Shown piece by piece: positions 1 through 10,390 of a stretch of DNA of 64,000 nucleotides; within the stretch, counting starts at the first letter, position 1; each line of letters begins with the position of its first letter. The stretch spans positions 111,590-175,589 of the forward strand of contig NMRA01000508.1 in the NCBI GenBank assembly GCA_002633005.1, read 5' to 3'. The notes below the pieces were generated by a model. It made no database searches. It was not told the DNA's origin and saw only the letters and a list, made by a program, of their open reading frames with translations. The position numbers and the translations under genes are program-made. The stretch is from Phoronis australis. Taxonomy: Eukaryota > Phoronida > Phoronidae.

Positions 1-1268
1 GACAACACTCCATTAGTCACTCGGTCATTTTGCCGTTTCAGTGCTCCAAATGCGGGTCTGGTTTCTGTCATCGGTACTCTCTGGTACGACACCTGAAGGA
101 ACAGAGGTGCAAACAGGTTTCTGTGGAAGAGAAGAGGGCAAAACCAAATTGTTTCAAAACTGGGAAGGAATCTAGTGCTGATCAAAGTGTAGAAGATGTG
201 AGTGTGGTTTCTGTACGGAGTACTTTGCCCAACCAGATGACTAATCAAATGCAGACCCACAGGGGAGATAATAAAGCTCGCAAGGGAGGCAAGTCAGAAA
301 AAATGTTAAATTGCCCTTTGTGCAACCATCTGTTTTCCACAGAGACTGACTTGACTGAACATATGCAGTCTCATAGGGGAGACAATGAGGTTCTGGAGGG
401 AGACAACTCTGAAAAAATGCTTGATTGCCGTGTGTATGACCAACTGGAGACTAAACCTGTACAGACCCACGGGGGAGATAACAATTCTCTTAAGGGTAAC
501 AACTCCAAAGAAAAGCTGAACTTCCCTGTGAGCAACCAAGTGTTGGCTGCCGAGAGCGAACAGACTGAACACGTGCAGACCCACAGGGAAGCTAGCAAAG
601 TGTTGAGGTGCAACGTATGTCGTAAGAGGTTCTTGGCCAAGCGTGAACTAGACGATCACGTTAGTCGTTACGCTGACAAGGAAGTGTTTGCCTGTGAAGT
701 GTGTGGGGCAAACTTTCATTCCCATTACGTGCTTAAGAATCATCGGCTGTCTCACAGTGACGAGAGGCCCTACAAGTGCAAGGTTTGCGGAAAGGGTTTC
801 ACGGTCAGTTCGACTTTGCGTAGCCACATGAATACGCACTCGATTGAGAGGCACCAGTGCCAACAATGTAAAAGAGTGTTTAAGACAAGTCGTGCACTAA
901 GACGACACGCCCCTGTGCACTCGGAAGTTTTGCCGTATAAGTGTACCAAGTGTGGGTCGGGTTTCTCTCTCCGGTACTCGTTGGTGAATCACTTAGAAAA
1001 GCGCAGATGCAGACCAGTCTCTTTTGAAGTGAACACAGGAAGCCCTATGACTAGTTGTGGCGAAGACACCACCAAAGAGGCTAGAAAGCCGTGTAAGGAA
1101 ATCTTTGCTTGTGACTTGTGTAATCGAGAGTTCCAAACGATGGCGACGGCACGGGCACACATGGAAACTCATGCTGTGTTCACATGTGGTGTCTGCATGG
1201 AATCATTCATCACAAAGTCAGCTTTAGATAACCACATAGTGTCTCATATCACCAAGAGGGTGCGCATG
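1..1268 (+). CDS. C2H2 zinc-finger protein, paralog 1, upstream exon (5' end outside window)
   Basis: The frame is open from the first bases of the window, so the exon is cut by the window edge. It encodes a C2H2 array: a C2HC-type finger (CSKCGSGF...RHLKEQRC), a classical finger near bases 300-375, three decayed units (CRVYDQL and FPVSNQV have lost cysteines; the third has Tyr for its last His), then six more fingers to about base 1250, one again C2HC. Translation runs to a stop at 1310, but ATG|GTAAGA at 1266-1274 is a good phase-0 donor at the position homologous to the donor in the second paralog. The last 14 residues are therefore probably intronic read-through. C2H2 arrays usually bind DNA in the nucleus; the target is unknown. 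Family certain; boundary inferred. Confidence 0.88.
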
Positions 1269-2204
1269 GTAAGAATTCCTTGTTCATTTATTAACATCTG
1301 TATACAATAGCACTCAGTTTGGGTCGCCAATGCGACCTGGGAAAAATTCCAAGTTGCCACGAAGTCCCCACTGCGAGTGTCAAAGTCAAACAATAATTCC
1401 CTCTAAGTTTGATCCAAAGTTTGTGTTGATTTCCAAACTCCTTAAATTACTAGAAGTTCTACTAGATTTATTAGTGTGTGTTTTGCAATTGTTCCGTTTA
1501 TTTCATTAAATCTGAGCATTTGTCACCACGTTTAAATTGCAACAGGAAGTAAACAGCCAGAAGTCAGAAGTGGTCCGCAAAAATATGGCTAGATCGGCGA
1601 ATTTCTTTCTATCAGCCCATTCAGTTGTCTCCATGCTACATGTATGTTGGTTTCTCATTAAGGGGACGAGGAATTGAGTAAAAGACTTACATGTAAGATG
1701 ACTGAGTTATTTACGAGGGAAACTGGAGAAGTATAAGAGAATGTTTGTTGTTAATTTTATTTTTTGGTCGACAAACTGTTCCACCCAGGTAGGAAACTTT
1801 GGACTTGATTTAGGCGCCTGAGGTTTTCATGTTTGGCGACCTCAGATTTCGTTTGGCGACCTGGGTTTTTTGCAGTTAGAATTTTTCAAAATTTGGGTGT
1901 GATTTCTGGTCTAAATTATGTTCTGCCCACTCATGAGGCATACACAATGTAGTTAGATATGATCGGAAGCATTGTGCATAATTGCACTCAGGGTTACCTT
2001 AAAGGGCTACCACACCCGGTATGTGGGTAATTGGGAAGGCGGGTCCAGTGCGGGATAATACTTCCATCACAGATGTGAGGTGTCGGCGAAATGTTTCTGT
2101 AGTTAGCAGCATTGTCCAACCAATGATTTCTTCAGGAGAACCCTACACCAAATTTGTCAAATTTGTAAACTGGTTAACTTTAATGTCCAGTATTTCAGTA
2201 TTGA

Positions 2205-2402
2205 GGCAGTGTGGCCTTGTGGGACTGTGTCCGCCTGCTTTAGTCAAGGTCGTGGGTTCGAGTCCCACAGGGGCACTGTAATAGGCCCTTGAGTCAGGTT
2301 TCTAGCTCCTCAGCTTAGTTTTAACTAGAACATAAAAATGGAACCAGGTGATCAGTGCAATGCTCCCACGTCTGGTACAACGTGTACTAGACCACCTGCA
2401 AC

Positions 2403-2439
<37 letters not shown>

Positions 2440-2440
2440 A
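2205..2440 (+). mobile_element. tRNA-derived SINE with (ATT)n tail
   Basis: The head has a tRNA-like 3' half with a perfect Pol III B box (GGTTCGAGTCC at about 2255) and a weak A-box-like TGGCCTTGTGG about 45 bases upstream. The body (AGGTTTCTAGCTCCTCAGC ... GATCAGTGCAATG ... CGTCTGGTACAACGTGTA) recurs at 22799-22936. The element ends in about 12 ATT units, a typical SINE tail. It lies only about 40 bases before the splice acceptor of the next zinc-finger exon. Confidence 0.7.
2402..2438 (+). repeat. (ATT)n microsatellite
   Basis: About twelve perfect ATT units forming the 3' tail of the SINE. Confidence 0.9.
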
Positions 2441-2479
2441 TTGTTATTATCGGTAATTAATAATATTCTTTTGTCTCAG

Positions 2480-4162
2480 AATTCCTCATCAGAAGCAGAT
2501 GCCTCAGTTCATCAAAACCAAGCTCATGACTTAACATATTCTGCTGTTCAGTGTGATCAGCCACCAGGTGGCATCAAACAAGAATGTTTAGTGGAGGCCA
2601 CCAATATATTCGCCGCTGCTGAATTTAATCTGGAGTGTACAGACGACGACATTAACGGTCATGCCGATGACTGTACTGGCGACGTTGATGGGAATGATAA
2701 CAGTGGGAGTCTCGGTGTTGTCAAGGTCGGTTGTGGAACATCTGAAATTGATGCTGACAGTGGCGGCGCCAGTGTGTCTGGAAATGGTGATCGTAATGAT
2801 GGTGATGTCAGCGATTACAATGGGGAAGGTGGCGGTGGTGATGATTGGAATGGTGAAGTTAGCGTTAACACTTGGAATAACCAAGACATTTCAAACCCAA
2901 AAGCCGAGGTCAGTAGTCTTAGTGTGGAATGCGATAGCTCTGGTAAAGTGGTGGACCCGGATACTGGTGTGTTCACATATGACAGTTCCATTACTAACTG
3001 TGAATCTGACGCTAATTTGAGCCATGTTGATAAAGGGGAAAACTTGTCCAAAGATTTGGCAAGGAAGGATATGGAGACTGTGTCTTTAACTGCGAAACTG
3101 TCTGTAGGTGGCGCTGGCTCTGGCTACTCTGAGGATTGCACTGCTGAGAAGTCGTACAAGTGTGGAGACTGCCAAAAAGTGTTTAGGTCCAATTGTCGCC
3201 TCAAGCGTCACGTACTGACTCACAGAAGGAAAAAGTTAGTTCCGTGTGATGTGTGTGGCAAACAGTTTGTGAAGGCGTGGAAGATGCGACAACACATGAG
3301 GTCACACACCAATGAGAAGCNGGAATGCGATAGCTCTGGTAAAGTGGTGGACCCCGATACTGGTGTGTTCACATATGACAGTTCCATTACTAACTGTGAA
3401 TCTGACGCTAATTTGAGCCTTGTTGATAAAGGGGAAAACTTGTCCAAAGATTTGGCAAGGAAGGATATGGAGACTGTGTCTTTAACTGCGAAACTGTCTG
3501 TAGGTGGCGCTGGCTCTGGCTACTCTGAGGATTGCACTGCTGAGAAGTCGTACAAGTGTGGAGACTGCCAAAAAGTGTTTAGGTCCAATTGTCGCCTCAA
3601 GCGTCACGTACTGACTCACAGAAGGAAAAAGTTAGTTCCGTGTGATGTGTGTGGCAAACAGTTTGTGAAGGCGTGGAAGATGCGACAACACATGAGGTCA
3701 CACACCAATGAGAAGCCGTATAAGTGCTCTTTCTGTTTGAAGGCGTTCAGCTATAGGTCCAACATGAACCGGCATGAGCGCACACATACAGGTGATAGGC
3801 CATACGAATGTACACTGTGCCCGTACAGAGCGGCGCTGAAATCTTCGCTAAAAAAACACATGATAAGACACGACCCCTGTTGGGACCCGGCCAACGCGCC
3901 AAGGCCACACTTGTGCAGTTTCTGCGGGAAGGCTTTCCGTGTTTCAAGGGAACTGAAACTTCATGTACGAATTCACACTGCAGAGAAACCCCACAAATGC
4001 AAAATATGCAACAAGGCTTTCCGCCGCCCCGACATATTGAAGCGACACTATATGGTCCACACAGGTGAAAAGCCACACCTATGTTCTCATTGCGGCAAGA
4101 CGTTCTCTGTGCGTAGTAATCTTCGCATTCACATGAAAGTTCATGGAAAGTCTCTTAATTAA
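2480..4162 (+). CDS. C2H2 zinc-finger protein, paralog 1, last exon
   Basis: Begins after acceptor TTTTGTCTCAG in phase 0, matching the donor at 1268. The first ~210 residues are an acidic Asp/Gly/Ser/Asn-rich linker. A finger array follows: YKCGDCQKVF, VPCDVCGKQF, YKCSFCLKAF, YECTLCPYRA, HLCSFCGKAF, HKCKICNKAF and HLCSHCGKTF, each with C-x2-C-x12-H-x3-H spacing and several TGEKP-like linkers. It ends HMKVHGKSLN then TAA. The stretch 2926-3320 is repeated at 3322-3716 across a lone N, so two fingers and part of the linker appear twice. Removing 396 bases (132 codons) keeps the frame and restores the normal TNEKPYKC linker. The true protein therefore has seven fingers here, as in the paralog. 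No clear AATAAA follows closely. Confidence 0.92.
   Translation, partial: NSSSEADASVHQNQAHDLTYSAVQCDQPPGGIKQECLVEATNIFAAAEFNLECTDDDINGHADDCTGDVDGNDNSGSLGVVKVGCGTSEIDADSGGASVSGNGDRNDGDVSDYNGEGGGGDDWNGEVSVNTWNNQDISNPKAEVSSLSVECDSSGKVVDPDTGVFTYDSSITNCESDANLSHVDKGENLSKDLARKDMETVSLTAKLSVGGAGSGYSEDCTAEKSYKCGDCQKVFRSNCRLKRHVLTHRRKKLVPCDVCGKQFVKAWKMRQHMRSHTNEKXECDSSGKVVDPDTGVFTYDSSITNCESDANLSLVDKGENLSKDLARKDMETVSLTAKLSVGGAGSGYSEDCTAEKSYKCGDCQKVFRSNCRLKRHVLTHRRKKLVPCDVCGKQFVKAWKMRQHMRSHTNEKPYKCSFCLKAFSYRSNMNRHERTHTGDRPYECTLCPYRAALKSSLKKHMIRHDPCWDPANAPRPHLCSFCGKAFRVSRELKLHVRIHTAEKPHKCKICNKAFRRPDILKRHYMVHTGEKPHLCSHCGKTFSVRSNLRIHMKVHGKSLN
2926..3716 (+). repeat. 395-bp direct duplication around a single N (probable assembly artefact)
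   Basis: 2926-3320 and 3322-3716 differ at only two bases that I can see (cggat/ccgat near the start, gccatg/gccttg later). They are separated only by the N at 3321. This is what an unmerged contig overlap or two haplotypes placed end to end would look like. Confidence 0.85.
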
Positions 4163-6275
4163 CTGGGGTTGCAAAAGTTTGTCATTTTGTAGCTCATGTC
4201 TGTCTCCCTCTGTATGGTTTGTCTAGAATTGCTGTGCATGAACTCGGGAATCTTGCTTAATCTCAAGATGGCGTATGCGTGAACTTGGAATTGAATATTC
4301 ATTGGGGCCATCTGGTGATTTTTTTTTGTACACTGTGTACAATTTTAGCTGTTAGTGACCTCACGAGCACCTTTTTTCTCCTTTACTGCAACTTTTGTCA
4401 CAGAATCGAAGGAATATGTGAATGGTTGATCAATTTCTTGTTTGGTGAATAAGTTTGCCAATACAGTTGAAAAGAGGTTGGTCAAAATTTACACCGATTT
4501 ATTAAAATGCAATTTGTTTTTAGTGCAGTCAAATTTTTATCATCGTGAACTTTACTATTTGAGTGAACTTTTCAAATTTCATGGTGTATTCCAAGGTCAC
4601 GCATACCCGATCTTGAGATTAAGCAGGATTCCAAGCTCATGCACAACAGATGGTATAGTCATGTTGTAGAAAAATGTGGTTGCTCACCCGCCCTTCCCTT
4701 TTGTATGATGTCCTGGACCCACTATTGAATTGTAAGCGGTAAGCACTAATAGGGCCGCCCCGGATTATGCAGCAATAGAACTATCCTTTGTCCCAGAGAT
4801 AAGAAAGTGCATGACCTTGTTTGGAAGTCGGGCACATTTTCGTGTCTCTCATTGATGGCTTGAAGGCGAAGAATTTCAAATCACGTATCCACGGGTATTT
4901 GTCCTGTTAAACAAACTTTCTCACTTTGAAGTTGCAGCTCACAGCACTTCGTTGTTATTGGAGATACGAATAGAGTAATGCCGTGGAAAACAACTTTTGA
5001 AGAATCGGATAACAACAAATAACATGTGTAAGTCCAGTGGCACGAAACCGAGGCAGCAAATGTGCCCCAGGGATGTTTAGGCAATCTTAGTAAATACAGG
5101 GTGATTCGAATGTCTTGTGTAATCCAGGGCGGCCCTAATCGGGAGATAGATGTCGATTCCAGTGGAAATGATGCGTTCACATTGAAAAGCTATGAACAAA
5201 CCTACTCATTCCTGCCTCAGCTAGTCACTGATCCACACTGGGTTATAAAACAGGAAGGACCACAATCCTTTTTATTTAGCTGTGTTTGCTTACACAGGCC
5301 AACTAGAATAGTTTAACACAAGAGCGGAGTTCCCAAAGGCAGACTATTCTCACTGACCTTGACCTTGCCTGTCAATTTCTAAAGGCCTATTGTGTGTTAA
5401 AGACTGGGATGAGTTAGAACTGAAGGCACAAAATTTGAAGCCATCTTGTGCACTAGAATCACCTGCCAAGCCCAAAATGCTTAATTCCGTGTAATTATGT
5501 TTTGCAACAAACTGTTGGCCACGGTAGGGTAACATGTAAAATTAAGAGTTCCAGTTTGTTTCCTTTTAAGTTGTAGGAGTTGAATTTTGATCAAATGTTC
5601 TTCTTTTACTTTTGATTTAGTCTTGTAAGATTAGACCCAACAGAAATACAGTAAAGTCTCGTTACAAGGTACATCAAGCATGCTTCGAAATCTGTGTGTT
5701 ATAATCCTTATGGTTTGTAGGAAGAGTACTTCAACGTAAGATCGTAAGTTGCAAGTTCGTGTACTTTTTATGGTTGTGGTTGTTCTCAACTGAACCGCCA
5801 GGTCTTGTAAGGATCCGGACTGTAACGGCCGGGCGGCTTGAGCGCGCGATTTCTCACAAACTTGTGAAAATTAACCATGACGGGACTTGTAAGGATGAAG
5901 TCGGCTACAAGTATCCCACGGTGGTTGAACGTCAGTGAGTTCAGGTGTCTTACCCGGTTCCTCGGTAAATCTCACTAGAAGTAGCTTCAAAGTTGCCCAT
6001 GAATATATTTCAAAGTGGGCAAGAGTAGACTTCCTAATTTTAGACCCTTTTTATTGTTCCACAAATAAATGACAATACATTAAAATTTAGTCCCGACAGC
6101 GAACCATTTTATCCAATCTTTAAAACAACTATTTACTTAACAAAAGGTAAAGAAAAAAAAGTAAGACAGTCAAGTGGTAACGCAATGTAAAAACTGTAGG
6201 CAAACAGTACGTGTACGTCTTTTAGTTAACTGCAGGTTTTTTAAATCCCGGTTGCTTCACCATGTTCACCTAGTT
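4163..6275. other. Intergenic: no gene seen
   Basis: No convincing exon. Short frames (4442-4669, 5062-5316) have no recognisable motif. 5339-5402 is a copy of a short dispersed repeat also found at 9838 and 10253. CAGTAAAGTCTCGTTACAAGG at about 5649 resembles a pogo/Tigger-type terminus, but no partner end was found. Confidence 0.5.
5339..5402 (+). repeat. Dispersed repeat J, copy 1
   Basis: Core 'CACTGACCTTG..(C)TGTCAATTTC.AAAGGCCTATTGTGTG' is shared with 9838-9900 and, reversed, with 10253-10312. Confidence 0.55.
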
Positions 6276-6435
6276 GCGTGCGTTCAGTAACACTAGGACC
6301 TACGCTGGGACCTAGCTAAAATCTAGACAAAGTCACGTGCTCTCATTTAAATTATGCGGCAAAATCTCACGTGATCTCGCGATGTCTTGCTTTTTTATTT
6401 TAGCGAGGCCCTAACGTTACTGGACGGGAGGCTGG
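6276..6435 (+). mobile_element. MITE family A, copy 1 (full length)
   Basis: A ~160-bp element with terminal inverted repeats around CGTTCAGTAACGCTAGGACC, and a shared core (CTCATTTAAA...CAATATCTCACGTAATCTCGCG) seen in four other copies in this window. Confidence 0.75.
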
Positions 6436-7482
6436 CTAAACACGAATATCCCTATCTCGGACTTTAACTGCGATAAAATGAACTTGTTTACCGTGATATG
6501 ATTCTGTTTCCTCCAACAAGAACTTCAAAGCCGGAAGGAGCGACTCGAAAAACGCTTCTGTGTTTTACGCCGGAGATATTGGCCAACTAAAAATTGAAAT
6601 TCAAAAATTGTGCATGTACTCATGTACTTGCCGCATTGACTTGAATAGAGAATCATGACGGTAAAGAATATTTACAGACACCGATTTTGTTACTGAAGTT
6701 GGAATACTTCTTTATGCTCTTGTTTAAAGTCGTAGTTCACTGAATTTGTAGGCGATACCCGAAAGCATACAGTACACGTACACAAAGTGTCAGGCAGATG
6801 GGAGACACGACAATAACCAGAATAATGGTACTTAAAGTTTAAACCTGTAAATGTCGGTCTGTGTTTAAATTTGCGCTCGAAAACTGAAGTCGCAGACTTT
6901 CTTTGTTCACGAGTGGCAGTAAATTTAAATACCCGAGTGGCGTTTAAACTCTGCTTTGGCCGCCTAGTTTTTATTTATCGATCACTTCCCCTATAAAAAC
7001 GTACGTGTTCATGTCTCAGGCAAGGAGTTATTTCTCAGCTATTGAGGAACTCTTGGGGAGATAGTCCATTAACCTTGCTAGGCCCGTAGAAACCGCTTAT
7101 ACAGCCTGACTGTTCAAGCAATAATGCAGCTGACAGTGAGAAATCGTCTCTAAAGCGAGCATGGCCGGCCAGATTTATAGCAATATGTGCCCAAAGTAAT
7201 GTTTTCGTGGAAAAAGCGGGTTTCACCCGTTAGACAGATGTACGATGTACATGTACACTGCCTTCGAAAAAATCATTCATTTCCCTGCTGTTTGGTCGAC
7301 AAGTGAGTGGGCGAGTCAAATGACCTCTTTCATCCACACTCCTTTCTTCTATATACTGTCAAAAGAAACAATCTTGGAATTCTTAATGAAAAAATTATCA
7401 ATATTTTACAATTCAGTTATATAACTGTTCAACATATAAGGAACGAAGAAGTTATCTTACATGTCATATGTTGGTCACTTCA
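6436..7482. other. Intergenic: nothing recognised
   Basis: AT-rich unique-looking sequence with short frames only. No splice-bounded coding segment or RNA gene was seen. Confidence 0.5.
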
Positions 7483-7655
7483 CAGTGGCGGATTTAGGGT
7501 TATGCCATGCAAGGGGGCTATGGCCCCCATATAAAATTCTTCCAGATTTGGCATTTGGCAGTAGGGGAGTGCGAATGTCTGACGGGCAAAATTCTGGCTT
7601 ATACTCTGCCCTGCCCCCCCCCCCCCCCAACTCAAAGTCCAGGAGGCCGCCCCTG
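7483..7655 (+). mobile_element. hAT-like MITE, family C, copy 1
   Basis: Starts CAGTGGCGGATTTAGGG and ends AGGAGGCCGCCCCTG, which reads CAGGGGCGGCCTCCT in reverse. These are imperfect termini of the CAGNGGCGGA type known from hAT elements. The interior carries the paired stretch GGGGGCTATGGCCCCC and a C13 tract. The flanks give no clean target duplication. Confidence 0.55.
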
Positions 7656-9104
7656 CCTCATATGAAAAGATCCTTGTTTCCCGCGGGGGCTTGGCTTTGA
7701 AGACCTCAGAGGTGAACGTTGCGGGCGAGCCACGTGTCGGGTCGCCTTGAAGAAATCCAATCGGACTATGGACATACGTAGGAGTAATGCGTATGAGAAT
7801 TGTCTTCGTACACACCACTCCGATTGTTGGTCACAGCGCGTGACCTGTATGGTTTCCGATTCGTTACAAATCACCCCCGCCTCCACGACGTAAAATTTAC
7901 GCATATAGGCTCGTGGACTTGTTGCACAAAGCGGACATGGTAATGGAGGAACAAGGACACGAGTCATCGGGTGGATCATCGAGCGCCTGATGAGGTTCGA
8001 TATTTGGGGACGAGATCGTTTTTTCATTTAGCCGATAGGCCGCACTGCAGTTCTTTTGGAATCCAAACACTGTAAAATTTGAGGATCATTTTTCGACGGT
8101 AAAAAACAACAGTGTCGATCGATTCCTGTCTAATTTGAAAGTAAAACAGCAACACTGGGTTTTCTCTCGAGGTTAACTTTAATTAATTTTTTAATTTAAA
8201 ACATGATGAAGAAAGTATGAAACACATGTATAATGAATTAAATTCGGGAGTAATTCATCACCACTTTTTGTACGTTTAGTGATTTTTTTTAACTAAGTGC
8301 TTTCCAATTACACCTATACGAAGTACTTGTAAATGTGGCATCAAATTTAGTGGCTATATTCAAGTGTACCAAATGTTTGTATTTCTGCTTTTCAGCTTGC
8401 CAGGGTAGTTCCAAATTTAATGAAATCAGAAAATTGGTAATGAACGAGGTCGGTATAATCAACCAAATTTCATTTGACGAGATAAATGTTCCAACAAATT
8501 TCATAAAGTATTCAAAAGTTTTCTCAAAAAATATTTCTGTCATCATGGTTTTCGTTTCATGCGACATCTGAGTTTTTCAAGAATGATCTTTTGGTAGCCC
8601 CTCTTGGAAAACGGTAGGACGTACATGTAAGTTGAAAAACAATTCTTGGCAGTACTTTGGGAGAACGTGTATGAACCTCACTAGATCCACTTCAGGAGTT
8701 TCAGGTACCCTTAAAATACTTTAGCACTCTCCGCCGGCACGGGCGAACAATCACGGACTGTCGTACGCCTAGTACGCATGTACTGAGGCCTCCGTGCTGC
8801 TTTGCGCCTAGTCTGCTGTGCGTGAGCTTGGAATACTGGAGGGAACTTGACATGTTCACTCTAATAATCAGGTTCATGTTGATAGAAAATTTTACTGTGC
8901 TATATCAAATTACCTGTTAATAACTGGGCGTAAATTTGAACCAATGCTTTTTCAATTGGCGATCCGCTTATATACCAAACACTTTCTTTGACACTAGTTT
9001 GGTACCAATACGCTAAAAGAGAAAATGGGTGATCATGAGGCCAATGATTACAAGAACTCTTTACACTGAACAAAAGAATTCACCTGATTGCCCAACAGAT
9101 TATT
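7656..9104. other. Intergenic: nothing recognised
   Basis: Frames on both strands at 7632-8027 and 8289-8571 overlap each other and lack family motifs. No exon-like structure is supported. Confidence 0.45.
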
Positions 9105-9208
9105 CAAGTCCGTCCAACTNGTTACCCCCCTACAAGCCTGAAACGAGACTAGCCAATGGCTTTTGAGGGCTGCATGGTTAGTTTCAGTCGCTGAAGCAGT
9201 ATGGCTGA
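9105..9208 (+). repeat. Dispersed repeat K, copy 1
   Basis: Shares 'GTTACCCC..CAA..C..AAA.GAGACTAGCC' and 'GGTTAGTTTCA.....GAAGCAGTATGGC' with 9943-10032 in the same orientation. It contains the lone N at 9120. Confidence 0.6.
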
Positions 9209-9288
9209 AGTGTCACATTAATCTGATAGGGCATTTTTGCTATATGATGTTCCGAAGACAGCCAAATATTAGACATCGAGCTCCGTCC

Positions 9289-9536
9289 TCTGTGGCAGAT
9301 CTACGTTCTCAGTAAGGGGGGGGGGTTAATTAGGATTCGAGTGAATCCGAGACGCGTAGCACCGAGAGAAAGGAAGGTCTGGAGGGGGTTACCCCCTCTC
9401 GTGTAAAATTTTTTGTTGTTTTTAGTAGCTAATTTCATTTTTCTGGTAATTTTTTTTTCAATTTTTAATTTTTGATCCTGTTCCGAGGGGGGGTTTCAAC
9501 CCCCTGAACCCCCCTCCCCCTGTAGATCCGCGTCTG
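9289..9536 (+). mobile_element. hAT-like MITE, family C, diverged copy
   Basis: Termini GGCAGATCTACG and TAGATCCGCGTCTG are inverted relatives of the CAGNGGCGGATYTA ends. The interior has G-rich and C-rich runs (GGGGGTTACCCCC, CAACCCCCTGAACCCCC) like other copies in the window. Confidence 0.45.
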
Positions 9537-9837
9537 GTCCTACTGGCATCTACTGTCGGTGCCAGCAGAGACGTCGAGTGAAATTTTAGGGTCCTAACCT
9601 GGAGATATTTGGCTACAATCACTGACTTAAGTGAAGTTATAGATAAACGTGATTAACTGAAAGCATTTTTCCTAGTCAGATTGATTTCTAGGCTTCACAT
9701 TCCAGGTCCAGTTATTCAGAATTGATATGGGGTAATAAAATTGTTACCTTCTCAGCCAAAGCCGTGAACAGTTTGTTAAGCTGTTAAGTTAAACAGACCA
9801 ACTGTTACTGTTGTATGAGCTGGGTTCACAAAGAACT

Positions 9838-9900
9838 ATACCTTCAATGACCTTGCATGACAATTTCAAAAGATCTACTGTGTGTGACAGACACTCATGA
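9838..9900 (+). repeat. Dispersed repeat J, copy 2
   Basis: Same core as 5339-5402 ('AATGACCTTGCATGACAATT' then 'TCAAAAG'). Confidence 0.5.
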
Positions 9901-9942
9901 TTTACAACCATCAGCAAAGTTCTCAGACACGTTGTAGACTAG

Positions 9943-10032
9943 TTACCCCGTCCAAATCCAAAATGAGACTAGCCCCATTAAGTAGCTTGTCAGGGCTGGT
10001 TAGTTTCAACTACCGAAGCAGTATGGCCATAG
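9943..10032 (+). repeat. Dispersed repeat K, copy 2
   Basis: Direct-orientation match to 9105-9208, about 0.83 kb downstream, diverged with small indels. Confidence 0.6.
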
Positions 10033-10252
10033 AGGGGAGTTTTTAATGTTACGTTGTGACCAATTTTAATTAAAACAAGTGATAAGAATCCTGTAAAGCT
10101 TTGGGAAAGCAAATACTTTCAACTGTGAAGAAAGTTGGTTTTTGACTTTAAGACATGGTTGACAACGATTTCCATTTTGGGCTGGGAAGGGTAATTAGTG
10201 TACACAGTGACTGACAATTTTGCAGAGGGTTCTAAATCATTACCATGGGTGT

Positions 10253-10312
10253 CATTCACAAACAATAGGCCTTTTGAAATTGACATGCAAGGTCAGTGAA
10301 TGTAGTGCTATT
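10253..10312 (-). repeat. Dispersed repeat J, copy 3 (inverted)
   Basis: Reverse complement reads CACTGACCTTGCATGTCAAT then TTCAAAAGGCCTATTG, the closest match to copy 1. Confidence 0.55.
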
Positions 10313-10390
10313 TGAACTTTGCTCTTAGTCATACAACTGTCTATAGACTACATGTAAGTAACTCATAACATTGTTTAACAATGGGTTTAA

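Larger units (their letters stand above)
1269..2479 (+). other. Intron of zinc-finger gene 1
   Basis: Bounded by a GTAAGA donor and the acceptor TTTTGTCTCAG, both phase 0. It is non-coding apart from a tRNA-derived SINE with an ATT tail in its last 280 bases. A frame at 2021-2281 runs into that SINE and is not a gene. Confidence 0.7.

Noticed and set aside
2255-2280. Functional tRNA gene at the SINE head
   Set aside because: Only the T arm and B box are well formed; no cloverleaf with an anticodon loop, and the body and tail are those of a SINE.
2021-2281. 86-codon frame in intron 1 of zinc-finger gene 1
   Set aside because: Its C-terminal part is the tRNA-like head of the SINE.
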